From Incurvaria masculella (lineage: Eukaryota > Arthropoda > Insecta > Lepidoptera > Incurvariidae): a DNA stretch of 64,000 nucleotides. The notes under the pieces are model-generated. The model was not told where the DNA came from. It saw nothing but the letters and a program-made list of their open reading frames with translations, and ran no database searches. The DNA lies in assembly GCA_946894095.1 (NCBI GenBank), contig OX335645.2, positions 22,529,001 through 22,593,000 of the forward strand, read 5' to 3'. Below are positions 44,801 through 51,204 of this stretch, piece by piece. Numbering within the stretch: position 1 is the stretch's first letter; each line of letters opens with the position of its first letter. The position numbers were made by a program, and so were the translations under genes.

Positions 44801-46294
44801 CCTTATCCCTTCGAGAATGTGGTATATTGGGCTAATATCATAACAGTAGTTCTGTGGTATTAGCCATCCATGTCCGGTTGCATAAAAAAAACGTGTTGTG
44901 GATATGAACAGGTACGGTAGGCGGCGGGAAAGCCCACTATTGGTATTAGAGGTCTATAAAGTCTGTGGGACGTTCATCGCAATGAACGTGTTAATAACGG
45001 TGTACCAAATATTGTTTTCCAAATGTGATTGCAAACGTAATTCTAATAGCTGAGAGAGCTGTGGGTAAATCACCTTATTGCAAAATACGTAGGTTACAGT
45101 GTTAAGATAAAATTATGATGTTCACATATGAATATTGGTTAAGATATTAGACGCATCAGCCAAAGCTGCTTGTCTGAAACTAATAATAAATAAAATCATG
45201 TACATACAAATAAAGCATTTACATAGATCTGAGTTTTATTATTTTATTTTATATTCTAGAATGGATTAGACCTTTGTTTCAGTACAAAATGTACTGACAT
45301 TTCTTTGTTTACTAAAAAAAATTATATTTCATGTAGCTTCAAAATAATTATCTGAAGTTATGTTTCAAGTTTTATTTTGAAATAATGAGGAAAAGATAAG
45401 AAATATGATCGACAAAGAAAGTACGCCTCTTATTTACCAAAAAAATTCACCTCACAATCTACTACTACTCGCAAGGTCGCCTCTTATTTACCAAAAAAAT
45501 TCACCTCACAATCTACAATGCACTGGGGGTCCATTCAGAGCAAGAGTGAGTTCGAGTTCGGGAGTGAGTTAACCTAAAAATAGCTGGGAAATATATTATT
45601 ATTTAAATAACGGAACCGTTATTTATGCTTCCAACGTATTTACGGGACAGACCAGATTTTTACCTAACTGTAATGATGTTCTAGAAGTGTGGAAACATTA
45701 ACTATTTAAAAAAGTGAGTTGATATTTAGTTGCAAATTCGAACTCACTCTTACTCTGAATGGACCCCCAGGTCTTAAGTGTCTGTGGATTCTTCACATGT
45801 AATTTGACTACCAAACTAACACTAAAAAGACTACTGACCGGCCGCACCAGTGGCTTCTATTTGTTCAATGCACATATTTATGTTTGGTCAAGGCGAAAAC
45901 TAATTTGTGTGTTTGAATTATGATGTTTAAATAAATGAAATAAAATGATGTTTCTTTAGATTACTGTGTAATATCGATACTAAAGAAGCATCTGTAAACA
46001 GTTCCCATTCTCGTTGGTGTTTTGATGTCACAGCTCTTGTATTGCTTAGTTCATGTCCTGATTGTCGCGCAGATCCTGCTCCAAGGCATCGTGAGCCTTC
46101 TGCTGGTGATGTATGGGGTGCTGTGCGTGGCCGGCGAGTTCAAGGAGATCCGCTCTACTGTGGAGATGAGCGGGCGCACGTGGGAGACGCAACGCAACAT
46201 TCCCTCCTTCTATACGTTCAACCACCGTGGCCGCGCGCTCAGCCCTAACTACGTGGTGCAGAATCGTAAGAGCGATCTGGATGCGATGGAGTAG
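26787..46294 (+). CDS. EMC5: ER membrane protein complex subunit 5 (membrane magnesium transporter 1), three exons
   Basis: Exons are 26787-26868, 27526-27578 and 46073-46294, joined in phase to 118 residues (the human protein is 131). Exon 1 gives a first transmembrane helix ending HSAFSAAQ; exon 2 gives HRSYLRITSQEFTTLPID; exon 3 gives a second helix (SLLLVMYGVLCVAGEF) and NIPSFYTFNHRGR. The AFSAAQHRSY, LPID, AGEFK and PSFY-FNHRGR blocks are the family's most conserved parts. EMC5 is a core membrane subunit of the ER insertase for tail-anchored and multipass proteins, and was also described as a magnesium transporter. Intron 1 is 657 bp but intron 2 is 18.5 kb, swollen by nested transposons and holding a complete GTSF1-like gene. 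Confidence 0.95.
27526..27578 (+). CDS. EMC5: EMC5 exon 2
   Basis: A 53-nt micro-exon between CTTTCAG and GTGAGT, encoding the conserved loop HRSYLRI..LPID. It is too short to be seen as a free open frame. Confidence 0.92.
27967..28274 (+). mobile_element. Helitron-like 5' terminal region
   Basis: TCTTCTATAATATAAAAATG and AACGCCTGGACCAATTTGGC resemble the common 5' segment of arthropod Helitron-type repeats. The matching 3' terminus, a hairpin followed by CTAG, lies at about 38450-38481. That implies the LINE between them inserted into this element. Family membership is inferred from the termini only; no Rep/helicase is present. Confidence 0.5.
28543..30032 (-). CDS. LINE ORF2, C-terminal part: reverse transcriptase
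   Basis: This half of ORF2 carries the RT fingers and palm: YRPISLLSVFSKILEKV, QYGFRTGRNTEDAL, DLSKAFDTI, GVPQGSILGPILFLIY and the catalytic TFADDTVLL, then a thumb and C-terminal region with YLGV and YGILGWGG. The enzyme copies LINE RNA into DNA at nicked target sites. No stop or frameshift is seen. The 5' half lies beyond the LTR insertion at 34613-36113. Confidence 0.93.
30033..30037. repeat. Left target-site duplication GTTTT
   Basis: The 5 bp GTTTT immediately precedes the 5' LTR and is repeated at 34613-34617 after the 3' LTR. Confidence 0.92.
30038..30184 (+). repeat. 5' LTR
   Basis: A 147-bp terminal repeat, 146 of 147 identical to the 3' LTR by eye, with TG..CA termini. Confidence 0.95.
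30185..30202 (+). other. Primer-binding site
   Basis: TGGCGCAGCCGGTATTTG starts directly at the LTR edge with TGG, the complement of a tRNA CCA end. A serine tRNA primer is plausible but unproven. Confidence 0.6.
30281..34309 (+). CDS. Gag-Pol polyprotein of the LTR retrotransposon
   Basis: A single 1342-codon frame. The gag capsid-like region (1-195) is followed by two zinc knuckles (CSRCGSNRHTYKHESC, then CNKCGKPNHFAKQC, residues about 200-236). The aspartic protease has LDSGAEVNVLP (about 305). The RT has YFDDLLLSA (about 583). RNase H has HCDAS (about 731), EREMLSV and NDHQPLE. Integrase has the HETH..CNIC zinc site (about 950-985) and a catalytic D-D-E triad (SVDIA, ADNMPF, GLAEKAV) with the usual spacing. 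The C-terminus is proline/serine-rich. No env frame follows, so this is a retrotransposon and not an infectious-type element. ADNMPF replaces the usual DNGP-F motif, but the catalytic D is kept. No frameshift or stop separates gag and pol. Confidence 0.95.
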   Translation: MASYAAVPPDPLNLAAPNLGEEFERFKDDVTTYFTATETDEKAETIQVARLKNLLGESARRVYSTIKNEEKETIQSIYAALGQYCTPKENMTLNIFKFMSRKQTNGELFDDFVTDLRKLVKSCGFNGQEDKMLKSQIIIGMRDSSTQEKLIRDNPDLTKTLEYCKAVELAEKNMKILKPITVEVEALQPATRPSASRQVLCSRCGSNRHTYKHESCPALGTLCNKCGKPNHFAKQCRSRATPSQRDATAARYRRAPRAYELNAEQTEDYDNTYSVDCIESQQEVTLPNKWFKVVRVNGHGVNFKLDSGAEVNVLPYSYVKTCNLQIRKIKQCPVVIKSFGGHIIKPVGYIYTSVETDVSKVENVKFLLVNNVNCIPILGLATCVALNCLNRVDVCQVTDKRTTFIHHNIDIFSGLGEFPDEYDIKLKPDARPQSNPPRRVPMAIRDRLLNELKDLQLRNIITPVEEPSEWVNNIVIVEKPNGKLRVCIDPTVLNQNIVRENFSIPTLDDIRSQLINKKVFCVLDLKDGFHQIKLSEKSSKLCTFSTPFGCYRYLRAPFGLCSLPERFQRMTQKYFGNIEGVMVYFDDLLLSAENVEELEAILNKVLQRARDNNVKFNPDKLQYISDEVKFYGYIFSKEGMRADPERVKAILELESPKNKRELQKILGVVNFLRDFVPNMSELTAQLRKLLRKESEWLWSQTHEDILTKLKSIIANKTILTSFNPNKVIEIHCDASQNAVGCALFQEGRLIACASRSMTDTECNYAQIEREMLSVTFACKKFHNFIYGHRITIFNDHQPLESITKKSIDQIKNNRLRRLRLKLLIYDFQLIYLPGSKMYLADLLSRNCLRRQEPEDIQMQEIVHTVCVNSLTVSTKELEKLREETNKDGSLSCVLRWYQSGWPTRCTAGGETVHYFKLKNDITVENGLVFLNNCLVIPYLLRTSYLNLLHETHLGAQKIKKVAKTIMYWPGMCSDIESHTNNCNICLKYSRSKIAEPLKSHDIPNIPFYKISVDIATLESKDYLVLIDYYSRWLEIVPVNKKNCASIISELKKVFCRFGIPSVVIADNMPFDSKEMKNFSASWNFKIQTSSPHYAQSNGLAEKAVGIAKQMLRKAGEKQQDLELYLLNYRNSPVAQLDYSPAQLLMCKSLRSKLPMHSNNLRHIKVDERIHEKMLENQSTQKVWYDKRSMNEQIFQVGEKVMVQDVRTRFWEAGVIKNVLAAPRSYIVQLFKNGKMYRRNSHFIKKLQKQDDVIVNNRGKERMACNATLPAPYIHSPSSPGSPSTGSPYRSPERSPDSSSTETPQRPSPLRASPQAPRGPSVLMPQPVRHSNRTVKPPIRLNL
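34452..34465 (+). other. Polypurine tract
   Basis: GTGAGAGAAGGGGCA lies immediately 5' of the 3' LTR and is the expected plus-strand priming site. Confidence 0.7.
34466..34612 (+). repeat. 3' LTR
   Basis: The partner of the 5' LTR, followed by the right GTTTT duplication at 34613-34617. Confidence 0.95.
34613..36113 (-). CDS. LINE ORF2, N-terminal part: APE-type endonuclease
   Basis: Starting at ATG 36113, this half carries an exonuclease-endonuclease-phosphatase fold: LKIMSVNVRSIKKNFDEL, ILTECWL (catalytic E), AAIYRSP, IVAGDININI (catalytic D/N) and a final DHYPVL (catalytic D-H). It ends with SSPGIDTISAKLI, the lead-in to the RT domain. The enzyme nicks the genomic target for target-primed reverse transcription. 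The frame runs a few codons into the LTR element; that extension is an artefact of the insertion. Confidence 0.92.
36106..36843 (-). CDS. Unexplained 245-codon frame bridging LINE ORF1 and ORF2
   Basis: On the minus strand a single open frame fills the whole ORF1-ORF2 gap. Its ATG (36843) lies inside ORF1, 20 bases before ORF1's end. Its stop (TAA, ending at 36106) overlaps the first 8 bases of ORF2. The product would be rich in Thr, His, Ile and Leu, with hydrophobic patches and no domain I recognise. This strand is G-poor here, which lowers TAG and TGA frequency, but 245 codons without TAA is still unexpected. It may be a genuine third ORF, a continuation by frameshift, or a by-product of base skew. 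Confidence is in its being a real coding frame. Confidence 0.35.
   Translation of the reverse strand: MYVFASKLIFLYLIVIQQNLYFSIHHKYTFSTISLLKQLTYIHPPTFTPLFNLPKTVYETIITKIHIFDHTTTVHLTCTHISLPIINIQTTFSTLLSKHCNYVSYQFRAFKMITIRKVKITSCNQSRSFHTKLTTHSKVILILSIELNTPSLFRTRVCLRLTVLANKVRRTQPLAALVRCIENWFWLDTRKIGCGDDGCEQRWYNAIELIWTWILHSTFTHTLPYNLFTKIVFVYLAQHQLHKNG
36824..37966 (-). CDS. LINE ORF1 protein with PHD finger
   Basis: A 380-residue protein. An N-terminal C4HC3 zinc finger (CEICTEVIRSAKTGLNC..CGATYHNKC..WRCPKC, residues about 5-55) is of the PHD type. A proline-rich linker follows, then a glutamine-rich coiled coil (about 125-225) and a C-terminal basic RNA-binding-like domain (about 230-380, IEIKGIPETQ.., VVVKFAARESRDEFL). 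PHD-finger ORF1 proteins are known in CR1-group LINEs, where ORF1 packages the RNA. The frame is unbroken. Confidence 0.88.
   Translation of the reverse strand: MGKQCEICTEVIRSAKTGLNCEVAQCGATYHNKCLAPTQLFKEKQEAVWRCPKCREQQAPPPQLPQPAASKKLPLRLQPGGSNVADVAAATPTGHNSPAFGTPSSSPGPFSVNYDLGNIITKLQQDVAQVLANQATMQQAVAQMQQVQADIKASQQETKMAQDEMIKSLDFCSEKIRDLEQQLVTSSARLTKLEKLEPEVQYLKSELSKLRCEREDNQQAAVADYIEIKGIPETQCNLVEAVICIAKTVGSPIQASDIKEATRATTRNPKKPAREVVVKFAARESRDEFLMAAKAKRPLTLQAAGLRASSDGSVLDQQLFVNELLTPRKKQLLFNAKVFARENNIQWTWTRKGQVLMRKNSESKPVLIKHENDLDVCFRK
37991..38449. other. Probable Helitron-like interior
   Basis: Between the LINE 5' end and the Helitron-like 3' terminus. No open frame of interest; ACTACCCACGC and AGTCCACGC blocks suggest a degraded non-coding repeat. 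Confidence 0.35.
38450..38481 (+). mobile_element. Helitron-like 3' terminus
   Basis: ACCCGAGCGGAGCCGGGT can form a short hairpin and is followed by ACCGCAGCTAG; a GC hairpin about 10 bases before a terminal CTAG is the Helitron 3' signature. It pairs with the 5'-like segment at 27967. Confidence 0.5.
38690..38880 (-). repeat. LINE-type 3' end repeat (pair with 59598-59760)
   Basis: It contains AAACTTAGACTAAGTGG, a CAGCGGAGTTTCTTGCCAG-like block and ATAAACAATAAACAATA. The same sequence in the opposite orientation occurs at 59598-59760. It looks like a LINE 3' UTR with a short-repeat tail. Confidence 0.55.
38886..40133 (-). mobile_element. 5'-truncated Jockey-type LINE with 9-bp duplication
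   Basis: Flanked by CCTAAGGAT at 38886-38894 and 40125-40133. The minus-strand element ends in a poly(A) tail (poly(T) on plus, from about 38893). Its 5' end is cut within RT, so it is a dead-on-arrival copy. The clean duplication and intact remaining frame indicate a fairly young insertion into EMC5 intron 2. Confidence 0.92.
39024..40120 (-). pseudogene. Jockey-type reverse transcriptase, 5'-truncated
   Basis: The frame is open from near the element's cut 5' end; NHQFGFRQQHSTVEQVHRV lies upstream of the ATG-like start at 40037. It includes AFLDIQQAFDRVWH, GVPQGSVLGPVLY, the catalytic TATFADDTALLA and YLGLHLDRRLTW. It stops normally after 337 residues counted from position 40037. Endonuclease and ORF1 are missing. 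The motifs fit the Jockey clade. Confidence 0.9.
40330..41800 (-). mobile_element. Second Helitron-like repeat, reverse orientation
   Basis: At the left edge, TACTAGCAGCCCGTCCCGGC read in reverse gives a GC hairpin followed by CTAGT. At the right, TCAGTTCAAATACACAAACA and TTTCCTCTTTGTATAATGCT are typical of such repeats in insects. No coding capacity is seen, and boundaries are approximate. Confidence 0.4.
40694..40784. repeat. Perfect 27-bp hairpin
   Basis: ACATGTTTGAAAAATGTTAC plus GGCTTTT (40694-40720) is the exact inverse of 40758-40784, with a 37-base loop. Confidence 0.88.
42212..42264 (+). repeat. GGTTCCGT-family 5' fragment
   Basis: It contains AAAAACCGTCCAAATGCGAG and AAGGGTTCCGTACC, about 300 bp upstream of the GTSF1-like start. 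Confidence 0.75.
42570..42953 (+). CDS. GTSF1-like protein (gametocyte-specific factor 1 / Asterix family), intronless
   Basis: A 127-residue protein with two tandem CHHC zinc fingers. The first is CPYDAFHRVKESRLRGHIIKC (residues about 49-69) and the second CFYNATHRMPADQYPEHVKSC (about 79-99); both fit C-x5-H-x9-H-x3-C. CHHC fingers bind RNA, and GTSF1 proteins are piRNA-pathway factors that stimulate PIWI slicer activity or nuclear silencing (Drosophila Asterix, silkworm Gtsf1). The start MSSQGKG is chosen over an in-frame ATG 37 codons upstream, because the upstream part lacks family resemblance. The C-terminus is short and acidic (PLDEDWD). The gene is wholly inside EMC5 intron 2, on the same strand and without introns, so it may be a retrocopy that kept an open frame. 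Confidence 0.85.
   Translation: MSSQGKGVPSPPRQQIHIPAGANIDAYLPKHLRAAPKEPLVSCPYDAFHRVKESRLRGHIIKCERTHPPLAICFYNATHRMPADQYPEHVKSCPSRLDVMPNGVVIREALWRKRPSGPPIPLDEDWD
43531..43774 (+). repeat. 244-bp MITE, copy 1 of an inverted pair
   Basis: Ends GGGGGTCCATTCAGGGCAAG and CTTACCTGAATGGGCCCCC are inverses of about 30 bp, with an inner AACGGTTCCGTTATTTAAAT palindrome. A second copy in the opposite orientation is at 45525-45768. Confidence 0.88.
44308..44553. repeat. 123-bp direct tandem duplication
   Basis: CGACTGTATTTCACTCTTAA starts at 44308 and again at 44431. The two units are nearly identical and both contain AGCACAGTGGCGCAGGG, the start of a SINE head, so part of a SINE was duplicated. Confidence 0.88.
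44554..44890 (+). repeat. SINE body following the duplication
   Basis: GAGCTGCTCCATGGTTTGGA, GATGAAAAGATGGTCGAAG and TGTGGTATTAGCCATCC match the best-preserved copy at 23945-24355. Confidence 0.75.
45424..45516. repeat. 55-bp-period direct duplication
   Basis: GCCTCTTATTTACCAAAAAA followed by ATTCACCTCACAATCTAC occurs at 45424 and again at 45479. Confidence 0.82.
45525..45768 (-). repeat. 244-bp MITE, copy 2 (reverse)
   Basis: A full-length reverse copy of 43531-43774 with the same GGGGGTCCATTCAG ends. The two are separated by about 1.75 kb inside EMC5 intron 2. Confidence 0.88.
46073..46294 (+). CDS. EMC5: EMC5 exon 3
   Basis: Acceptor TCGCGCAG; the exon begins in phase 0 with ILLQGIV, continuing LPID of exon 2 exactly as in the family, and ends at TAG. 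It carries the second helix and the conserved NHRGR. Confidence 0.95.
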   Translation: MLLQGIVSLLLVMYGVLCVAGEFKEIRSTVEMSGRTWETQRNIPSFYTFNHRGRALSPNYVVQNRKSDLDAME

Positions 46295-46479
46295 TATTAT
46301 TATTAAATTGAATTGAAGAGGATTTGGTTTTTGTTATTTAAGATAAAAAGATGGTTTCACAAATTCAGACGCTTTCTCGATGAACTGTAACTTTAAAACG
46401 AATATGATATGTATGTAGAATCGAAATTTAGTTCATACATATAATTTTAACATTCTACGTACATGTCAGAGGTCATGGG

Positions 46480-46835
46480 TTCAATCCTCGCCTTGCTTTC
46501 TCTTTTCAAGTTGGCTAAGTGCATTTTGTCACGAATGCAAGCTGTTTCATGGTTAATAATCCATGTAAAACTGTGGGTCCCGTTCCCCTCTTAGGTGATG
46601 GCGTTAGGCCCGCCTGGGTTGGAGTTAGGCCCGCCATCGCATTAGATTTAAGGATCGTCTAAGCGTCAATGTAAAATTTAGTGTTTTCCCTCCAGTTCTA
46701 TGTAGCCGGGCTCATAAAGGGAAGGTCCTTGCAAGACACCAAATGACTGGGAACGTGGTGTGTTGGGATATGAAGATAGGTGTGTTGGGATATGAAGATA
46801 GGTGAGGTATTAGCAATCCATGTCCAGTTACAAGT
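46480..46835 (+). repeat. SINE copy
   Basis: CATGTAAAACTGTGGGTCCC, AGTGTTTTCCCTCCAGTTC and GGGAAGGTCCTTGCAAG match the SINE body. A 24-bp internal GTGTTGGGATATGAAGATAG unit is doubled near 46760. It lies about 190 bp after the EMC5 stop. Confidence 0.72.
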
Positions 46836-47566
46836 ATTATTTCGCTCTAGTCACCGTGAACTTAAGAATGATTGGATTCACCATGCATTTACACGGGTAC
46901 TGTAAACAGTGTGACAAATCATTGACTAGTGACCATTTTTCATGAAACACATAACTATGTAATCCAAGACGTGAAATAAAACTTCTCAAAATATCTGTTT
47001 GGATTTAGAGAAAAACAAGTTGTATGACGGGGAATTACTTTATTGCATAGATTATAAAACATGAATCAATCTATGTTCATAGTCGAATGGAAAAAACACT
47101 CCCCATATCTGTAATTTCATGAATTCACTTAAAAATACATGTTGCAGCATAAATATTTTTTTTTTTCAACAATATCTTAATCTAGTTTGACATTGCTTAT
47201 AGTGATCCTTTGAAGTACTTTACAGTAAACTCCGCAATGTTATGCTGAATATTACAAATATACCTACCAAGCTTTTCTACATGCAGGAATTGGTACTGCT
47301 GTCACTACTTCAATGGCCTGTGCATTAGTCATATTTTCATATAAACAATGTCCTAATGATTGTTTTTGACATCAGAAGTATTGTGAACAGAATTTGAAGA
47401 TAAAACGAAAACGGTTTGGGTCTGACAGACCAATAAGTGCTGGCAGAGACAGGGCTACATCGTGCAATCTAGAGGTTTCACAGCTCGGCAACCGTGAATG
47501 CTTATTTTCTGAAATTCCATGGAAGTATACTATGTCCAGCACTCTTGCAGAGAGCACGATGGCGAA
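46836..47566. other. Intergenic stretch between convergent genes
   Basis: AT-rich, no supported exon. EMC5 runs into it from the left and GAR1 from the right. Confidence 0.45.
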
Positions 47567-47568
47567 AG

Positions 47569-47590
47569 TGGGCTTTTAGCCCACTTTCAA
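47569..47590. terminator. Short perfect hairpin
   Basis: GAAAGTGGGCT, then TTT, then AGCCCACTTTC. It resembles a transcription-terminator-like stem, but in a eukaryotic setting it has no assignable role. It is probably a repeat end. Confidence 0.3.
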
Positions 47591-47624
47591 CTCAGCCTGT
47601 TAGGAAAATACCTGTGGTACAGGG

Positions 47625-47993
47625 GTTAAGGTCGGCCCAGAGGCACCTGAAAATTCTGCCTCCCATACAAACGTAGTTTACTAATGATTTGAAAACCACT
47701 GTTCCAACTTACTTGATATTTGGTATCTAATATTAGGCTACAAATATCTGTGTCTGCATGCCTTTGTTTTTTCGGTAAATGTATTCTGGGTCAAACCACA
47801 GAGAAAACAAAATTCGTATGAAGATTTTCTTTTTGCATTCATTACATTTTTCAAAAAAACAAAAGCATGCAGACACAGATATTTATTACCTAATATTAGA
47901 TATTAAATATCAATTTAATTGGAATAGCGGTTTCCAAATGATTAGTAAACTACGTTTGTATGGGGAGCATAGCTTACGGGCCGTTCTTAACAT
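47625..47993. repeat. Fold-back MITE, copy 1
   Basis: CCATACAAACGTAGTTTACT.. and its inverse ..AGTAAACTACGTTTGTATGG form arms of about 45 bp, with a further inner pair around GATATTTGTAGCC/CAGATATTTATTACC. A second copy lies at 61343-61696. Confidence 0.8.
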
Positions 47994-48445
47994 GTTTGCA
48001 TTGGCCGTAAATCATGACTACTTATCTGGCTCGTTCAGCAGCACAAAAGGCATGTGGCTCTTTTCAAAGGATTTTTATGGCTAATATTATAGCATTATTT
48101 AATATTTGGCTCATCTCATTCGAAAATGTGCTGAGCTTTTTCTTGGAGGCTTTGCTCTCACATTTATTACAATGAACCTTTGATAAGGGATAAGAATCCC
48201 GGATGAACAGGATTCTATAGTATATTTATCTCTGAATATTGTAATTGATGACTTGTAACGTATATATGTGCTATCGCACGGCCACAATGTGCACCATTTT
48301 GTGATAGCTCACCTGACAAAATGGACTCCATTTGTGAAAATATAAAATACACTTAAACAAGTCACCACACTTCACTTTTTTATCACTCCGCATAATCCAA
48401 ATAGACAGATGTCCACCTGCACAATTAGTTGCATGTAGCAGTTGA

Positions 48446-49174
48446 TCAAGAGCGGAATCCTCCACCTCCTCGACCACCGCGGAAACCGCCTCCGCCTCCA
48501 CCTCCGCGACCCCCACCGTAGCCTCCGCCCCCACCGTAGCCTCCGCCCCCACCGTAGCTGCCGCCACCACCGCCACGGCTGAACCCTCCGCTGCCACCTC
48601 GACTAAAACCACCGCCTCCCCCTCGCCCTCCGAACCCTCCGCCGCGTCCACCGCCACCCCTCCCGCCAAAGCCGCCTCCGCCTCTTCCTCCAAATCCTCC
48701 GCGGCCACCGCCACCCCTGGCTCCCCCGCGCCCACCGCGGCCCCCTCCGACACCGCGCCCTCGCTGCCCTGGAGGCATCGGGAGGAACCTCTTTAGAGGC
48801 AGAAGCTTCGCCGGGTCGATGAAGAACTGTTGGCCATCCTTAAAACTCTTCGCTTTGATGTTTTCTCCGAGCTTCACCGACACATAGTAGTCGCGCAGGT
48901 TCCCGAAGATCTCATCGATCTTGCCGATCTGCTCCTTGTTCTCGAGGAAGATTGGGGCATTGAAGTATGGAACGTCTTCAATATCGACCTTGCAAACGAG
49001 ATCGTCTTGGACCGTCCAGCCGTAGTGTCCGAGCGGCGTGACGCTTTCGGGCGGGCCGAAGTCCTGCTGCCTGAAGCCCCCGCCGCCTCGACCGCGGCCT
49101 CCTCCACGCCCACCAAAACCACCACCGCCCCTACCACGGCCCCCGCCGCCACCGCCGCGACCACGAAACGACAT
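48446..49174 (-). CDS. GAR1: H/ACA ribonucleoprotein complex subunit GAR1
   Basis: A 242-residue single-exon protein. A glycine/arginine-rich N-terminus (residues 1-35, [10 protein letters not shown]) leads to the central Gar1/Naf1 domain (about 38-135, with [29 protein letters not shown] and [15 protein letters not shown]). A long RGG/GYGGGG tail follows. GAR1 is one of four core proteins of H/ACA snoRNPs, which pseudouridylate rRNA and snRNA in the nucleolus; the GAR tails bind RNA. The start at 49174 is chosen because MSFRG is the family's usual N-terminus, although the frame extends 41 codons further. A TTTATT on plus at about 48160 could be the reverse poly(A) signal. It is convergent with EMC5 and divergent from the downstream gene. 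Confidence 0.96.
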   Translation of the reverse strand: MSFRGRGGGGGGRGRGGGGFGGRGGGRGRGGGGFRQQDFGPPESVTPLGHYGWTVQDDLVCKVDIEDVPYFNAPIFLENKEQIGKIDEIFGNLRDYYVSVKLGENIKAKSFKDGQQFFIDPAKLLPLKRFLPMPPGQRGRGVGGGRGGRGGARGGGGRGGFGGRGGGGFGGRGGGGRGGGFGGRGGGGGFSRGGSGGFSRGGGGGSYGGGGGYGGGGGYGGGRGGGGGGGFRGGRGGGGFRS

Positions 49175-49640
49175 TTTCCTCGGGAGTGTGGGTGAGTGAT
49201 TCCTCGAGCGAACTTCAGCACTACATACCACGTGCTCTTTTGTATTCTGCAGAACCGGTAGTTTTTTTACAAGACGCAGTGATAAACGGAGTTTCAAGAT
49301 TCAAACAATAATTGTTTTTATACAACAAACATAACCTCAATCTACAAAATAAATTCAAAACTAACCCACCATACGACAATCCACATGGCTTTTTGGACCT
49401 ACGGTCCGAATCGCGTTCAAACGCTGACAGCGTGAATACAGTTGGTTGAGGCGTTCGGGCTGTCGGAGCATGAAATCTTGCACGAGCTGTTCCGCCTGGT
49501 TCTGTTCTGTACCGAACAGAATGGAACCGTTCCGCGGAGCAATAGCCCGAACAGAGTTTTGGACCGAATTGTCCTGAGTTCTCAGAAACGCAAGATTGTC
49601 AGGTATGAAGTCACGATGACGTCATCATTCAAGTGCTTAC
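49175..49640. promoter_or_regulatory. Upstream region of GAR1
   Basis: It contains the GAR1 5' leader and presumably its promoter. No TATA motif can be assigned. The plus-strand frame at 49442-49759 has no features. Confidence 0.35.
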
Positions 49641-50360
49641 TTAAGTTGGGCCTTCCCGATCAACTCCCGATACAAACGTGGAAAGAAGATCATGCCTACA
49701 TTTCTTGTGAGAGATCCAAAATTTTGATCAAAGTATCTTTATTTGATCGAACTACATAGATGTCTGATGACCATTGGCATTTTAAAATATTGTTTAATTT
49801 CTAAGTTACAAGGTCCGAAAGTTAGATTTTTTCGCGTGTTTTATGAAATAACTTTGGAGGCGGATTACTCAACGATAAAATAAAAACATCTCAAAAAGAT
49901 TAATCATCAGAAATAGCTTGTCTCATGAAGATTTATGATCAGCTTGGTTTTTGTTAGATTTTTGACTACAGCGGTCGTGGATTACTATTAGCTAAGCCCC
50001 GGTTGCACGAAGAGAAGACTGAGTTAATCAATGTTCAAACACGTTACTTTTAGTGATACGCATAGAGCTCCTTCCATACTGTCCACACAAAGTGACGTGT
50101 TTGATCATACTTTGACGTTGTTTGTGATTTTTTCTCCTTTCGTGCACTCGGCCCTAAGTCTTTTGTAATTAACATTTTCGTAAATCTTACCAAATAAAAC
50201 ACTATGCGCATTGACTTCTTTGTGGACAGGTTGCATGCTCCTCCTCACGGAGCCTGTCTTTTTCTTTGAAATCGAGAAGGTCCCGAGCGCAATAGCACGG
50301 TTTTGTTAAGTGCCCGCGAATGAGTTAGTCCCGCCGCGGCGCGCGCCCCGGGAACGGCCA
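49641..50360 (+). mobile_element. TTAA-MITE, long copy with a second MITE nested inside
   Basis: The left TTAA (49641-49644) and the body match 6793-7342. At 49993 the body is broken, within the AGCTATAAGTC site, by the 165-bp MITE of the 17900 type, flanked by TAAG on both sides. The 3' end is eroded and has no clear TTAA. Confidence 0.78.
49993..50157 (-). repeat. 165-bp MITE, copy 2
   Basis: The opposite-orientation copy of 17900-18064, ends CCCCGGTTGCACGAAGA and TTTCGTGCACTCGGCCC. Confidence 0.78.
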
Positions 50361-51030
50361 TCCCATTTGTCTCGGCAGACATGTTTGGGACAGACCGTTC
50401 GGAAGGTGTGTAGCATTGTCTGCAGTAGCGATGAGTCGTTTGCGACGCAACCCGAGTCTGAATGAACGACCTGGATATTGAACGGGTCATACCGACCCGT
50501 TCGGTCATTCGTTGGCGTGGTCTATGCTATCCGGAGGCTAATCTTGAAATTCACATTCACTGGTGAGTGACCTGAGGCCAATTAACTTTCGTTCGCTAAC
50601 TGACCCGAGAACCGGCTCACCCTTCGGTCTTTCAATACAGACGACCCGGGTCTTCTGACCCATTCGTTTGAGAACTATCCTTTGCGATTGCCGAGCTCAT
50701 TGTGCTAGCATATGTTGGCCTTGCGTCCGTCGCTGGCTAAAAGGATAGCAAAAACTTTTGCCATTTCATGTGGAAAAGTAAGTACGCAAAAAAGGGTGCC
50801 TAACACCTGTCCTGTCAGTGGATTAGTCAATCTGTGTTTTCGTCAGTTGCTTGCTAGCTTGTTTTCGCGTTGGCTTTGCTTGTGCAGTGGATGCTACATT
50901 TATGTTTTGCCTTGGTAAAACAGACCCTGAAATGCAGAAGTATTCGTTTAGATAATTACGCCTTTCGAGAATCATCTTGGACCTACGTTCGTACGTCCAT
51001 AGACCTAAAATTGCCTCGATATTTCAAGCA
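50361..51030 (+). promoter_or_regulatory. Upstream region and 5' leader of shugoshin-like gene
   Basis: Contains GACCCG-type repeats (about 50480-50660). No coding exon with a conserved feature; the promoter is presumably here. Confidence 0.35.
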
Positions 51031-51204
51031 ATGGCGGCTGACGGTCCAACGTCGAAGTCTCCAGAGGATGAAATCCGAGAACTTAAAGAGAAAAACAGCG
51101 TTTTGGTGCAGAAAGTCCAATACTGGAAGATGACAGCGGCGCAGAGGGATGACGAAAAGATCGACCTCATGAAAGAGCTCAACGAACTTAGACTTACTAT
51201 GAGT
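51031..51204 (+). CDS. Shugoshin-like exon 1: start and coiled coil
   Basis: ATG in CAAGCAATGGCGGCTGACGG. The 58 residues show leucines and charged residues in heptads; donor GTGAGT in phase 0. An in-frame ATG 18 codons upstream exists, but its peptide is not coiled-coil-like. Confidence 0.75.

Noticed and set aside
48271..48753. 160-codon minus-strand frame rich in Ala, Glu, Gly and Val
   Set aside because: It overlaps the GGC-rich tail of GAR1 in another frame; the composition is a by-product of the glycine/arginine repeats.
48830..49195. 121-codon plus-strand frame
   Set aside because: Antisense shadow of the GAR1 coding region.
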